A stretch of DNA of 9,697 nt from an uncultured Microcaldota archaeon (GTDB lineage: Archaea; Micrarchaeota; Micrarchaeia; Anstonellales; Bilamarchaeaceae), in NCBI GenBank assembly GCA_903835325.1, contig CAILMU010000129.1, positions 1 through 9,697 on the forward strand, read 5' to 3'. Positions 1-6,380 of the stretch are shown one piece after another. The notes under the pieces are model-generated. The model was given only the letters and a program-made list of their open reading frames with translations, made no database searches and was not told where the DNA came from. The translations under genes and the position numbers were made by a program. The first letter of the stretch is position 1. Each line of letters opens with the position of its first letter.

Positions 1-986
1 ACAAGTCCAAGGAAATCGTCAAATACGACCCATCTCCCTCCCTGCACGAATTGGTTCATGATGCCGGTTTCGCGGATGAATGTTGCCAGATAATAAGTCA
101 ATACGTTGCCCAATCCGATATGAGGGTTAGTTCCATACGCGATCTGGGCAAGGAGGGCTATCTTCTCTCCTGTGTAATCATCCCGTACGATTTCGCGTAT
201 CGAATCCTCCCTCATCTGGGCCCCGTGGGCCGCTTCATGCATTAGCGCCATGATGAAAATATCCATCCTCGGATCCTGCGAATCGCACCTTTCGACCGCT
301 TTCCGTGTAATAGCGATGGCTTTGCCGGTCTCCTCGAGATAAGCCTTGGCCCCCGCTTTCCCATGCCTTTTCTCCACCATAAGGTAGTTCAAGGCGAAGG
401 CGGGGTTGAGCGGGCCGCTCCCTTCCCCGTGGAAGCTCCGGAATGCGCCGAGCATCGCATCCTCCGAATCAGGATGCGCGGCTATCAGCGCCCTGCTAAT
501 CTCATATGTCCTGGATATCTCGCCTATGCCGAAATCCAGTTTCATCCCTTCCGGGATTTCCTTGATGAGCGAGAAGCCTTTCGGGTCCATGGAAGCAAGG
601 GTTCCTATCGTTATCCCTCCTGCATGGCCAGGGAGTTCGGCTAGCGAGGTCCCGAAGAGGACCGGGAACCTTTCCACCACAACCAATTCGCAGCAGCGCG
701 CCGAGATGCTTGCTTTCGCATCCGGAAGCTCGAGCTGATAGCTTATCGTCTTATGGGTCAGCGTATCTGTGGAATTGATATAATGCCTGGTGCCGGCGGA
801 TACGGTTACCGATGGGATCGGAGCAGAGCCTTTCCTCTCTTCTTTGCAGCCGCTTGCCGATGCTCCTATTGCGAGCGAGACGGCGAGCGCCGGAGCGAGC
901 AGGTATTTGGAGAATCCAGCCCTGCAAGTCTGCTCCCTGGCAGTCCTTCCTGATTCGGAGGGATGGGATTCTGGCTTATTGTGCAT
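1..986 (-). CDS. Putative exported lipoprotein with HEAAH metalloprotease-like motif (partial, C-terminus off the left edge)
   Basis: The reverse strand is open from an ATG at 984-986 to the window edge, giving 328 complete codons and no stop. The N-terminus (about 28 polar residues) precedes a hydrophobic stretch (residues 28-46) ending in ASGC (Cys47), which resembles a lipobox and suggests an exported, lipid-anchored protein. Residues 250-254 read HEAAH, the HExxH zinc-binding pattern of zincin peptidases. Glu274, in GEKIALLAQIAYG, lies 20 residues further on and could be a third ligand, as in gluzincins. A Cys-Cys pair occurs near residue 110. The ATG start is supported by a TATA-like element about 26 nt upstream, implying a leaderless mRNA. 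I do not recognise the family. Protease activity is inferred only from the motif; the protein could be a non-catalytic surface protein. Confidence 0.85.
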   Translation of the reverse strand, partial: MHNKPESHPSESGRTAREQTCRAGFSKYLLAPALAVSLAIGASASGCKEERKGSAPIPSVTVSAGTRHYINSTDTLTHKTISYQLELPDAKASISARCCELVVVERFPVLFGTSLAELPGHAGGITIGTLASMDPKGFSLIKEIPEGMKLDFGIGEISRTYEISRALIAAHPDSEDAMLGAFRSFHGEGSGPLNPAFALNYLMVEKRHGKAGAKAYLEETGKAIAITRKAVERCDSQDPRMDIFIMALMHEAAHGAQMREDSIREIVRDDYTGEKIALLAQIAYGTNPHIGLGNVLTYYLATFIRETGIMNQFVQGGRWVVFDDFLGL

Positions 987-1007
987 ATATATGTATATAT
1001 ATGGAAG

Positions 1008-1016
1008 TATTTTAAT
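1008..1016 (-). promoter_or_regulatory. TATA element for the lipoprotein gene
   Basis: The minus strand reads ATTAAAATA, centred about 26 nt upstream of the ATG at 986. This is the archaeal TATA-to-start distance expected of a leaderless transcript. A run of alternating TA (984-1002) lies between the box and the start and could be a second AT element. Confidence 0.5.
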
Positions 1017-1072
1017 CGCTATCCTTTGGGCCTCCCCATGATGGGTTGATGATGGCCTGGGTGTAGATAACG

Positions 1073-1080
1073 ATTAAATA
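1073..1080 (+). promoter_or_regulatory. TATA element for the HEAT-OB gene
   Basis: ATTAAATA is centred near 1076. Transcription would start around 1102, leaving a leader of roughly 10 nt before the ATG at 1114. No Shine-Dalgarno sequence is seen in that leader. The 127-bp divergent gap (987-1113) holds this box and the opposite-strand box and nothing else I can name. Confidence 0.45.
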
Positions 1081-1113
1081 GCTTGGCAGGTAAAACTTGG
1101 TTCGGGCTAAACA

Positions 1114-2373
1114 ATGGACGTCGCAACATCAAATATCAACAAACTCGTTTCACTCACCTTCGATGAGGACCCGGCAGTCCGCAAACAGGCCGCCAAATCG
1201 CTCGGGGAGATAGACGACCCGGCAGCCATCTTCGCTCTGGTAGAACTCAGCTACGACAAGGATCCATCGGTCCGCGAGCTCGCGATACAGAAACTCGACA
1301 AGCGCAAGCAGAGCGAAGCCGAAGTGATGTCCTTTGCAGAGATATTCTCATCCGGTTCGAAACCGGAGAAGCCGGACGAGTTGTCCGAACCTGTCGCCGA
1401 GCGCAGGGAGAAGGTCCTCAAACCGATAGCCCAGCTTTTCGAGAGGCATCTTGGCAAGGAGAAGGCCGAGATGGTCAAAAGCAAGATGATGCCGACGATA
1501 GAGAAGATTTATCTGAAGAACATGGAGGCGACATCCGGAGACAGGAGGAGCCATGAGGAGTCGGGCCGCAAGGCCATGCAGGAGTTCCTGACAAGCTACC
1601 TCGAAGTCATCTCCGATATCGGCCATATAGATTCTTCCGAACCGCACCAGCACCCCCAAAGCAAGCGCGAGATGCGCCAGGCGAAAGAGGCTGCGAAAAC
1701 CGCGTCGAAGCCCCAGAAAGAGGCTGCGCAACCCCCATATGAATCAGAGCCCCCGAACAGGCCGGATTCCCCTGATGATGCTGCTGCAAATCCGCTCTCG
1801 CAGGAGCTGGAAGTCGTGGGAAAGAACACCTCGAACAACATGTCATCCGAGATATCTGCTATAGAAGCCCAGGAGTCTGTCGAGATAAAGGAGCAGGAGG
1901 GCATCGAGCACCTCCCGGACACGTTCTTCAAGAAGGCCTACGAGATAATGATGCTCTCCGGGGGCGACGAGAAGCTGATGAAGAGCGAGATGAACCGGAT
2001 GATACTCGATGCCACTCGCGAGATAGGCCTGGCATTCCGTCTTGCGAAGAAGAAATTCAAGGAGACCAAGATAACGAACATCACGAAAATCAACGACGGC
2101 ATGCGCAACATCAACACAGAGTCGCTGATGGTGAAGAACATCGAGGAGCTGCCCTTCCAGAAGACCAAGACAAAGAGCGGCACGATGGCGAGGATAACCG
2201 TCAATGACGACGGGGGCAACGAGGGCGTCCTGTATCTTTTCGATGGGCGCTGGGGATCCCTGCAGAGCGGGTCCCGGGTCAAAGTCATGCGCGGGATGGC
2301 CAAGACATTCCCGTCCCATGGCGAGACGGCGCTGGTTCTCGGCAAGAAGGGGAGTCTTTATATTGTTTTGTAG
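1114..2373 (+). CDS. HEAT-repeat protein with C-terminal RPA-like OB fold
   Basis: This 419-residue protein has distinct parts. Residues 8-66 form about two HEAT-like helical repeats (DEDPAVRKQAAKSLGEI, DKDPSVRELAIQKL), of the PBS-lyase HEAT type. Residues 95-172 are a charged helical segment. Residues 175-265 are Pro/Ala/Glu/Ser-rich and probably a disordered linker. Residues 268-325 are helical and basic. Residues 345-418 resemble an OB fold of the archaeal RPA type: an ARITVNDDG strand-turn, VLYLFDGRW, SGSRVKVMRG and TALVLGKKGSLYIV match the family pattern in which a D-x-G turn leads to an 'LW/LF D' strand, a 'Gd.v.i' strand and a final 'L.lGr.G.i' strand. The likely role is nucleic-acid binding with a protein-interaction arm; this is inference. 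The gene precedes rpoK by 35 nt on the same strand, so co-transcription is likely. The ATG at 1114 fits the upstream TATA element and no closer start precedes the HEAT unit. Confidence 0.88.
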   Translation: MDVATSNINKLVSLTFDEDPAVRKQAAKSLGEIDDPAAIFALVELSYDKDPSVRELAIQKLDKRKQSEAEVMSFAEIFSSGSKPEKPDELSEPVAERREKVLKPIAQLFERHLGKEKAEMVKSKMMPTIEKIYLKNMEATSGDRRSHEESGRKAMQEFLTSYLEVISDIGHIDSSEPHQHPQSKREMRQAKEAAKTASKPQKEAAQPPYESEPPNRPDSPDDAAANPLSQELEVVGKNTSNNMSSEISAIEAQESVEIKEQEGIEHLPDTFFKKAYEIMMLSGGDEKLMKSEMNRMILDATREIGLAFRLAKKKFKETKITNITKINDGMRNINTESLMVKNIEELPFQKTKTKSGTMARITVNDDGGNEGVLYLFDGRWGSLQSGSRVKVMRGMAKTFPSHGETALVLGKKGSLYIVL

Positions 2374-2408
2374 CGATAGTGTTATCGAACTTGTTCTATG
2401 GTGAAAGT

Positions 2409-2597
2409 ATGGAAGCAACAAAATTCGAAGTCGCCCGCCTCATAGGCGCAAGAGCCCTGCAGCTCTCTATGGGAGCCCCGCCGCTCATCAAGGTGGACAG
2501 CGAGAAGATGACATTCATCCAGATCGCCGAGGGCGAGATGAAGAACGAGGTAATACCGCTCGTGGTTTTGCACACTCCGATGAGAGAAGCGGCGTGA
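2409..2597 (+). CDS. rpoK: DNA-directed RNA polymerase subunit K (Rpb6 family)
   Basis: This 62-residue protein is the usual length for archaeal RpoK, the homologue of eukaryotic Rpb6 and bacterial omega, which helps assemble and stabilise the RNA polymerase core. The signature is clear: TKFEVARLIGARALQLSMGAPPLI, an acidic/hydrophobic middle and a C-terminal EVIPLVVLHT strand, close to the family's 'R..E.a..iG.RA.Qi..GAp..v' and 'A..El....iPi.v.R'. The open frame extends 10 codons further upstream to 2379, but the start at 2409 is preferred: GGTGA (2400-2404) lies 4 nt before it, and family members begin just before the T(K/R)-x-E motif. It follows the HEAT-OB gene closely, so it is probably translated from the same mRNA. 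The usual C-terminal Arg of the 'iPi.v.R' block is replaced by His here (VLHT). Confidence 0.93.
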   Translation: MEATKFEVARLIGARALQLSMGAPPLIKVDSEKMTFIQIAEGEMKNEVIPLVVLHTPMREAA

Positions 2598-2598
2598 A

Positions 2599-2608
2599 TT
2601 TTAAAAAA
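2599..2608. terminator. AT-rich convergent terminator
   Basis: Between the convergent stops of rpoK (2597) and the membrane-protein gene (2610) the sequence is TTTTAAAAAA. The minus-strand transcript meets six T residues within 2 nt of its stop codon, and the plus transcript meets four. Archaeal RNA polymerase terminates on T-runs without needing a hairpin. The assignment is by sequence only. Confidence 0.45.
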
Positions 2609-2609
2609 T

Positions 2610-3281
2610 CTAATCCGTAGGTATCCCGCCAGTCAGATTTATCTCGAACCCTTCGCCGGCCACTCTAAGCAGAATCCTTTTCTTCGCATCCACCCATTCA
2701 TATTGCGGCATCGAGTCGCTCGCATTGACAAGGACGACATAAGCCATGCGGTTCTGGTACGTATCGGTCCTCAGCACGCGGTAGTTGGTCTGGGCTATAA
2801 GCTGGGCAGAATTCGCGTTATACGACATCACGGTCGATGTGTTCCAGCGCCATCCATCATGGAGCGCCAGCATCCATGGCCGAAATAGCAAAATCATCGG
2901 CTCATTGAACTCCGAATTGTACCCGCTGCTGTCCATCCCGTATTTATCGAGGCAGACGGCCTTGATGTCCTTGCTGTTCATGAACTGCACCATGGTGCAG
3001 TTGCGGCTTTGGAAAACATCGAAAGTGGCGTTTATCTGCGTATTGTTGTACCAGAAGCTGTATGTATATTCCTCGCCATCCCTGATCTGAAGCTCCGTGT
3101 TCTTCTGCAGCGGGTCTTCCAGATAAACCAGGTGCGCCTTGTCGAAATCCGGTTTGAAGGTGAAGGCAGAGTAACCCATGATTCCGATAAGGACGACCAT
3201 AGTGACGATGCCTATCGTGAGGGGTTTCGCGAATGTCAGCAGGCTCTTCCCCTCTGCAGGGGCCGTGTTCTTAAGTGCCAT
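2610..3281 (-). CDS. Single-pass membrane-anchored protein, heavily sequon-bearing, unknown function
   Basis: The 223-residue protein starts with a short polar N-terminus, followed by one transmembrane segment at about residues 20-42 (rich in I, V, M and G) and a beta-rich, probably extracellular domain. The outer part carries six N-x-S/T sequons (N79, N84, N94, N147, N186, N215) and two cysteines (C95, C110) that could form a disulfide, which suits an N-glycosylated surface protein. There is no sequon with the correct third residue before the membrane segment. The ATG at 3281 is preceded by AGGAGA (3288-3293), a good Shine-Dalgarno sequence. The gene lies 36 nt downstream of dcd and is probably co-transcribed with it, though a functional link to nucleotide metabolism is not evident. 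I do not recognise the family; a pilin-like or cell-envelope accessory role is possible but unsupported. Confidence 0.85.
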   Translation of the reverse strand: MALKNTAPAEGKSLLTFAKPLTIGIVTMVVLIGIMGYSAFTFKPDFDKAHLVYLEDPLQKNTELQIRDGEEYTYSFWYNNTQINATFDVFQSRNCTMVQFMNSKDIKAVCLDKYGMDSSGYNSEFNEPMILLFRPWMLALHDGWRWNTSTVMSYNANSAQLIAQTNYRVLRTDTYQNRMAYVVLVNASDSMPQYEWVDAKKRILLRVAGEGFEINLTGGIPTD

Positions 3282-3317
3282 ATCGGTCTCCTAAAGTTCC
3301 ATCCTCGCGATCCTGCC

Positions 3318-3836
3318 TCATTGCTTTGTGGCTATCTGGCCGAACTTGGCATATGGTTTGGTGGTCGGGCTCTCCAGCCTCTCGAATACGACCTGCGATA
3401 CCCTCATGCCGCTATGAAGCCTGATGGAGAACGGCGCGAGGTTCACAATCTCGAGCACCTGGCGGTTGTCGCTCCCCGGTTGCACCAGGGCGCTTGTCGT
3501 GTGGATTATCAGGCCCATCCGGGCGTACCTGCTCCTGCCCTCCAATCTCCCCATGATGTCGTCCGGGAGGGTTATCCTCTCCATGGTCTTCCCCAGGCAG
3601 AGCTCTCCTGGTTTCAGCACCATCTCCCTGCCCTTCTTCAAGAGAAAGCATCTCTCGAAACCGGTATCCCGTAGGTCCACGGAACCGTGCTTCGAGCATT
3701 CCTTCCTGAAGCAATACCAGTCCGTGCTGAGGGTGAGATCCACGCTCGCCGGACCTATCTGTTCGGCTTCCAGGGGCGCAATCCTTATCCTTCCGCTTTT
3801 CAGCTCTTTCCTGATATCCTGGTCTGAAAGGATCAT
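3318..3836 (-). CDS. dcd: dCTP deaminase (Dcd/DUT family)
   Basis: This 172-residue protein converts dCTP to dUTP for thymidylate synthesis; some archaeal members also hydrolyse dUTP to dUMP. It has the trimeric all-beta dUTPase-like fold by homology. Seen in the sequence: an N-terminal MILSDQDIRKEL, a central SVDLTLS strand, the nucleotide-binding motif GRSRYARMGL (residues 100-109), IHTTSALVQPG, and QVLEIVN with the candidate catalytic Glu129 (equivalent to Glu138 of E. coli Dcd). The C-terminus KPYAKFGQ matches the family's tail. Two oddities: the usual GRSS is GRSR (Arg103), and the stretch between PG and the catalytic Glu (SDNRQVL) lacks the usual 'F/W-x-G' pattern. The latter might shift substrate preference. 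The ATG at 3836 is supported by a TATA element about 26 nt upstream, indicating a leaderless mRNA. The gene is divergent from nurA and upstream of the membrane-protein gene. Confidence 0.93.
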   Translation of the reverse strand: MILSDQDIRKELKSGRIRIAPLEAEQIGPASVDLTLSTDWYCFRKECSKHGSVDLRDTGFERCFLLKKGREMVLKPGELCLGKTMERITLPDDIMGRLEGRSRYARMGLIIHTTSALVQPGSDNRQVLEIVNLAPFSIRLHSGMRVSQVVFERLESPTTKPYAKFGQIATKQ

Positions 3837-3856
3837 GGTCTAATATCAAGCATTTT

Positions 3857-3866
3857 GATTTTTATT
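3857..3866. promoter_or_regulatory. Shared bidirectional TATA element for dcd and nurA
   Basis: The sequence GATTTTTATT is centred near 3862. It lies about 26 nt from the dcd start (3836, minus strand, reading AATAAAAATC) and about 27 nt from the nurA start (3890, plus strand). The 53-bp gap has no other good AT box and no Shine-Dalgarno sequence before nurA, so both mRNAs may be leaderless and share this element. A separate weak box for nurA cannot be excluded. Confidence 0.5.
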
Positions 3867-3889
3867 CCCTCCCCAGCACTTCATTCTGA

Positions 3890-4882
3890 ATGGACGAGCG
3901 ATTCATGGCCCTGATAGAAAACATCCGCAAGAAGCAGAATCTATTGCGGGCAAGGGCGCTCGGCTTACGGAAAGAGAAACCGAATCTCGTGAATCGCGTG
4001 GATGCCATCCCCGAAAAATCGCTCTCGATATCCGTATGCGCTGTCGATGGCGGCCTTTTCGCCATGCGCCTTCACGGCTCGGATGTCGTCGCAACGCGCG
4101 CGGTCGGAGTCCATTTTGTGTATCAGGGCTCGAAACTGGAACGGTTCGAGCATTTCCCCTCTAAAACCGTCGAACCAACAATCGAATTCCGCAGCGCCCT
4201 GGACGAGCATGAGGCGAACGTGTTCAAATCGCTTGTAAGGCTGAAGCACGAACTATCCTGCGCGATTTCGCTCCTGGAGAAATACTCGCCAAACCTCCTC
4301 CTCATCGACGGCTCCCTCTGGACAGTCCCATCCGACCGTCCCCAGTCCGAAAGCGAGCTCGCTCCGTTCTACTCGGAAATCGTTTCGCTTTACAAAACTC
4401 TCTTCTCGCTGTGCGAGCAGAAAAAAACCAACCTCTGCGGCGTCATCAAGGATTCACGTTCCAGAAGGCTCGCCAAAGAATCGGGCCTTGACTGCTCGGA
4501 TACGGTTCTCTGTGATTACCTGCTCGAAGCCGGGGAGAGGACCTCGTTCTTCCCATATTTCGAGGAGAACCAGAAAGAGCCGGAAAGCTTCTCGGACAGG
4601 CTGAAAATCTTCTATCTGAAGCCGTCCGACCAGGATCTTCCGCTGCGGATAGAGTTTTTAGCATCGAACGATTCGAACGAGACTATTAATTTGGAAAATG
4701 AGCATGTCGCATCGCTTATCCTATCCTTGTCATCCATCAGCGAAACATTCGCCTACCCGGCAATCCTCGTCGAAGCCGACATGTGCGCAGCCATGGACGC
4801 TAACGAGATAGACCATATCCAGAACCAGCTTCTCCAGTCAGATATCCGCCCTTTGAGGCGCAATTCCAGGCCCTTCAGGTAG
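3890..4882 (+). CDS. nurA: NurA-family 5'-3' nuclease
   Basis: The 330-residue protein has the NurA domain layout: an N-terminal helix, a Mn-binding AVDGG motif (Asp53), a long helical middle with RSALDEHEANVF (residues 101-112), LLLIDGSL (Asp140), GVIKDSRS (Lys187/Asp188) and a C-terminal YPAILVEADMCAAMD block that matches the family's closing 'YP..l..A' motif. NurA acts with the HerA hexameric ATPase, and with Mre11-Rad50, in resecting double-strand breaks. No herA is present within the window, although the two are often neighbours. The ATG at 3890 is the first in frame and sits 27 nt from an AT element, consistent with a leaderless message. rnpB follows with its own promoter. The active-site Asp residues appear intact, so I expect an active nuclease. 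Confidence 0.9.
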   Translation: MDERFMALIENIRKKQNLLRARALGLRKEKPNLVNRVDAIPEKSLSISVCAVDGGLFAMRLHGSDVVATRAVGVHFVYQGSKLERFEHFPSKTVEPTIEFRSALDEHEANVFKSLVRLKHELSCAISLLEKYSPNLLLIDGSLWTVPSDRPQSESELAPFYSEIVSLYKTLFSLCEQKKTNLCGVIKDSRSRRLAKESGLDCSDTVLCDYLLEAGERTSFFPYFEENQKEPESFSDRLKIFYLKPSDQDLPLRIEFLASNDSNETINLENEHVASLILSLSSISETFAYPAILVEADMCAAMDANEIDHIQNQLLQSDIRPLRRNSRPFR

Positions 4883-4891
4883 TCGTATAAG

Positions 4892-4899
4892 AATAAAAA
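4892..4899 (+). promoter_or_regulatory. TATA element for RNase P RNA
   Basis: AATAAAAA is centred near 4896, about 26 nt upstream of the start of the P1 helix (about 4922). It begins only 10 nt after the nurA stop codon, so the RNA gene has its own promoter and does not need to be processed out of the nurA transcript. Confidence 0.55.
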
Positions 4900-4921
4900 T
4901 TGTGCGCATCACGTTCTTTTC

Positions 4922-5205
4922 CGGATGAGGGGCAGGCGGCTCACGCTCCGCAAGGAGTGAGGAAGTTCTGCCCTCCGCGATGGATAAACTTGGCTTTAAG
5001 GGCCGGGGACTGCTACAGAAACGATACCCTCCGGGGATGAAACGCGTAGTCCTTTATCCGATGACGGAGCAAGACGGTTTCCCGTCGCTCCCTAAAATCC
5101 GCAAGGATTTTTGGGCCCTTCGGACGCACAAGCGGCCGATGGGTAGTCAAATGCCGCCCCGATCTAGTATCGGACCACAGAAGGCAGACTATGCCCCTCA
5201 TCTTT
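4922..5205 (+). ncRNA. rnpB: RNase P RNA (archaeal)
   Basis: This is the catalytic RNA that removes 5' leaders from pre-tRNA, about 280 nt long. The ends pair perfectly over 11 bp (4924-4934 with 5192-5202), forming helix P1. P3 is a stem-loop with a GCAA tetraloop (4940-4961). The 5' conserved region reads GAGGAAGTTCTGCC (4959-4972), close to the universal GAGGAAAGTCC. The 3' conserved region reads ACAGAAGGCAGACTATG (5177-5193), and TCTGCC (4967-4972) pairs with GGCAGA (5183-5188) to make the P4 pseudoknot helix. ACAGAAACGATA (5015-5026) and GGGGATGAAACGCG (5033-5046) match the conserved core of the specificity region, and GTCAAATGCC (about 5145-5155) fits the archaeal J-region. No open reading frame of note runs through it. 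The exact ends are estimated from P1 and the promoter spacing. Confidence 0.93.
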
Positions 5206-5215
5206 AGATATTCTA

Positions 5216-5315
5216 CATCAGTCTACTCTCTTACGCCCACTAGACCTTCTTTAGGAGCACTAGAAGTCGGTGGACCCCGGTCTGACTTGGGCCACCGAAG
5301 TCGGGACGGATTTTT
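5216..5315 (+). other. Unassigned intergenic stretch with hairpin and T-run; candidate small RNA or terminator
   Basis: The region between rnpB and the lrp stop codon holds no gene I can name. It contains a TCGGTGG / CCACCGA inverted repeat (5267-5273 and 5292-5298, 18-nt loop) followed 12 nt later by TTTTT (5311-5315). A TATA-like TTTAGATA (5203-5210) lies about 26 nt before 5233, so a transcript of roughly 80 nt could be made on the plus strand. It does not fold as a tRNA and lacks C/D or ACA boxes. It may simply be a terminator region for rnpB. Confidence 0.25.
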
Positions 5316-5329
5316 CTCTCGAAAATAAT

Positions 5330-6316
5330 CTACTCGAATATATCCCGCTTCCCGAACACCCAGATATCCTCTTTCATCAATACGGATTCGTAGTTCCTCA
5401 TAGAATTGGAGAACTTCCCGCGGATGTCGTTCATCGTCGCTGTGAAATCCTCATAGCTTTTACAGACCATCTCCAGCTCTACATCCCAACTTGAGATCTG
5501 GCGTATCAGATAGACGATGCTCGGGTGCTCTTTGGAGTACTCGAACAATCGTTTCTCATCAGTTTTCGAGAGGTTGTTGAAGTATAGGAACGCCTTGAAG
5601 AACACAAAACCGAGTTTTGTGTGATCCACGGCAGTGCGGAATTGGATGATGTTTCCTTTCTCCTCGAGTTTTTTCATCCTTCCGCGCACGATATCGACAG
5701 ACGACCCGGTCTTTTTGGTCAGTTCGACAAGCGGTATCCGTCCATCATTCAATAAGATGTTCAGGATTTTCTTGTCCAAGTCATCTATCTCGTTTTCCAC
5801 CACATCGTCAGAGAACATCGCAGAAGAGCCGTAAGCGCCGATGTTTTCGCCGTTTTCGAGAAGATACTTCTTCTTGTACTGCCTGACATTTACCAATACG
5901 CCGGTATCCCTCTTGATTATCAGGTCCTTGAATTCCGAATAAATCCTGTTCTTGATGTCGTAGAATTCCTTGACATCCTTCGCGTAAAGTGTGGCATGCG
6001 CATCCCACACGCCGTCATTCACCCCTATCCAGTAGAGCCCGGGGAGCTTCTTCATGTATTCGAAGAACCTTTCCCTCTCTTTCGGTACATTAGCGAGCTG
6101 GAAATACAGCTTGAAGAACATATAGCCGTACCTGCTAGGGTTTATCGAGGTGATGAATCCTTGCAGGACGCCCTTCTCCTGCAACCGCTTGATGCGATAG
6201 CCTACCGATTCCCTGCTTCTTCCGACGATTTTGGCTATCTGGCTGTCGCTGATACGGCAATCCTTGTCGAGTTCGAACAGGATACGCTGGTCGATTCTAT
6301 CAAGCTTTTCAGCCAT
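5330..6316 (-). CDS. Tandem (double) Lrp/AsnC-type transcription regulator
   Basis: The 328-residue protein holds two Lrp-like modules in a row. Module 1 (residues 5-150) begins LDRIDQRILFELDKDCRIS, with a winged HTH recognition helix around SRESVGYRIKRLQEKGVL, then a beta-alpha-beta region with YGYMFFKLYFQL resembling the RAM effector-binding fold. Module 2 (residues 177-318) repeats the plan: IDDLDKKILNILLNDGRIP, SVDIVRGRMKKLEEKGNI, then LGFVFFKAFLYF. Usual Lrp proteins are about 150 residues and dimerise, so this looks like a covalent dimer. The open frame extends 13 codons upstream to 6355, but the ATG at 6316 is chosen: it lies exactly 26 nt from a TTTTATAAAA box, whereas the upstream start would precede that box. 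It is divergent from the 6427 gene, its most likely target besides itself. Effector and regulon are unknown. Confidence 0.9.
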   Translation of the reverse strand: MAEKLDRIDQRILFELDKDCRISDSQIAKIVGRSRESVGYRIKRLQEKGVLQGFITSINPSRYGYMFFKLYFQLANVPKERERFFEYMKKLPGLYWIGVNDGVWDAHATLYAKDVKEFYDIKNRIYSEFKDLIIKRDTGVLVNVRQYKKKYLLENGENIGAYGSSAMFSDDVVENEIDDLDKKILNILLNDGRIPLVELTKKTGSSVDIVRGRMKKLEEKGNIIQFRTAVDHTKLGFVFFKAFLYFNNLSKTDEKRLFEYSKEHPSIVYLIRQISSWDVELEMVCKSYEDFTATMNDIRGKFSNSMRNYESVLMKEDIWVFGKRDIFE

Positions 6317-6323
6317 AATTATG

Positions 6324-6333
6324 ACATATATGT
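6324..6333. promoter_or_regulatory. Palindrome between TATA box and lrp start; candidate operator
   Basis: ACATATATGT is a perfect 10-bp palindrome lying between the lrp TATA box and start codon. Binding there would block initiation, so autorepression by the encoded regulator is plausible. Short AT-rich palindromes do arise by chance. Confidence 0.35.
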
Positions 6334-6337
6334 TTGA

Positions 6338-6347
6338 TTTTATAAAA
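6338..6347 (-). promoter_or_regulatory. TATA element for the double-Lrp gene
   Basis: TTTTATAAAA, centred near 6342, is 26 nt from the ATG at 6316, implying a leaderless message. The box is itself palindromic. Confidence 0.55.
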
Positions 6348-6380
6348 ATATCCATTTTTGTCAGGAAAAATGATAAAATA

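Noticed and set aside
1024..1065. TGATGA-containing stretch as a C/D box small RNA
   Set aside because: C-box-like bases occur, but no CTGA D box follows at a suitable distance on either strand.
1843..2421. Long minus-strand frame (192 codons) opposite the HEAT-OB gene
   Set aside because: It is the antisense shadow of a gene with clear HEAT and OB motifs and overlaps the rpoK start; no promoter or ribosome site supports it.
3009..3674. Plus-strand frame of 221 codons across dcd and the membrane-protein gene
   Set aside because: It spans two well-supported opposite-strand genes and their gap, and its translation shows no recognisable motif.
5216..5330. A tRNA in the gap after rnpB
   Set aside because: Neither strand gives a cloverleaf; there is no GTTCRA T-loop or D-loop.
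6355..6358. Upstream starts for the regulator (6355) and the 6427 gene (6358)
   Set aside because: Both would place coding sequence over or upstream of the TATA elements. The inner starts fit the leaderless spacing (6316) and a Shine-Dalgarno sequence (6427).
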